Shown here piece after piece: positions 5,276 through 5,295 of a DNA stretch of 5,295 nt (positions are counted from its first letter, which is position 1; every line of letters begins with the position of its first letter). The notes under the pieces are model-generated. The model ran no database searches, had not been told where the DNA came from, and saw only the letters and a list, made by a program, of their open reading frames with translations. The DNA lies in NCBI GenBank assembly GCA_051745935.1, contig JBNJEM010000567.1:1-5295 (forward strand), written 5' to 3'. This DNA is from JBNJEM01 sp051745935. GTDB taxonomy: Bacteria; Planctomycetota; Planctomycetia; Pirellulales; Pirellulaceae. The position numbers and the translations under genes are program-made.

Positions 5276-5295
5276 CGCTGGCCAGCAACGCGACC

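Noticed and set aside
5067..5288. Minus-strand frame of 73 codons at the right edge
   Set aside because: No domain or ribosome site seen; it reads through the hairpin cluster, and its ending (SLKGMDFRQH) is not a pattern I recognise.
5208..5295. Plus-strand frame starting MMNATRVRMVRGARK and open to the right edge
   Set aside because: Only 29 codons are visible, there is no ribosome site, and a hairpin cluster overlaps it. It could be a real gene start, but nothing here supports it beyond being open.
1..5295. CRISPR array, tRNA, rRNA or insertion sequence with transposase
   Set aside because: No regularly spaced repeats, no tRNA T-loop or acceptor pattern, and no transposase or recombinase motif seen on either strand.

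Overview
The window looks like a piece of a planctomycete chromosome (GC-rich, roughly 55-60% by eye). It carries the 5' part of an exopolysaccharide or capsule export locus, all on the minus strand. The assignment rests on a combination I associate with planctomycete genomes: a small signal-peptide protein with a carboxypeptidase-regulatory-like domain, a Wza-type outer-membrane export lipoprotein, and a Wzz/GumC-type inner-membrane protein with a long low-complexity insertion. It is pattern recognition, not a database match.

Layout in transcription order (right to left). (1) 3812-3276: a 178-residue secreted, membrane-tethered protein with a CarboxypepD_reg-type beta domain and a C-terminal membrane helix. 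(2) 3275-2856: a roughly 420-base spacer with no convincing gene but two related copies (76% identical) of a roughly 90-base repeat. (3) About 2855-1770: a polysaccharide export lipoprotein with a lipobox, a Poly_export domain and two SLBB-like domains; its start is uncertain and overlaps a repeat copy. (4) 1769-1665: a short spacer with a perfect hairpin. (5) 1664 to beyond the left edge: a Wzz-family chain-length or autokinase protein, cut by the window after 554 residues.

The proposed teamwork is standard Wzx/Wzy- or synthase-type export. The Wzz-like protein spans the inner membrane and reaches into the periplasm, the Wza-like lipoprotein forms the outer-membrane exit channel, and the small regulatory-like protein is an accessory of unknown role. 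The spacings of 105 and about 420 bases mean co-transcription is plausible but not shown.

The right-hand 1.4 kb (about 3813-5295) holds no gene I can defend. It is a patchwork of repeats and structured DNA: a 57-base hairpin with 15 paired positions, a 34-base inverted-repeat pair, two copies of an 18-base motif, a third copy of the dispersed repeat, and a cluster of small hairpins near the right edge. I see no clear new defence or mobile system. The most unusual signals are the dispersed repeat family invading the 5' end of the export gene, and the repeat-built linker inside the Wzz domain.
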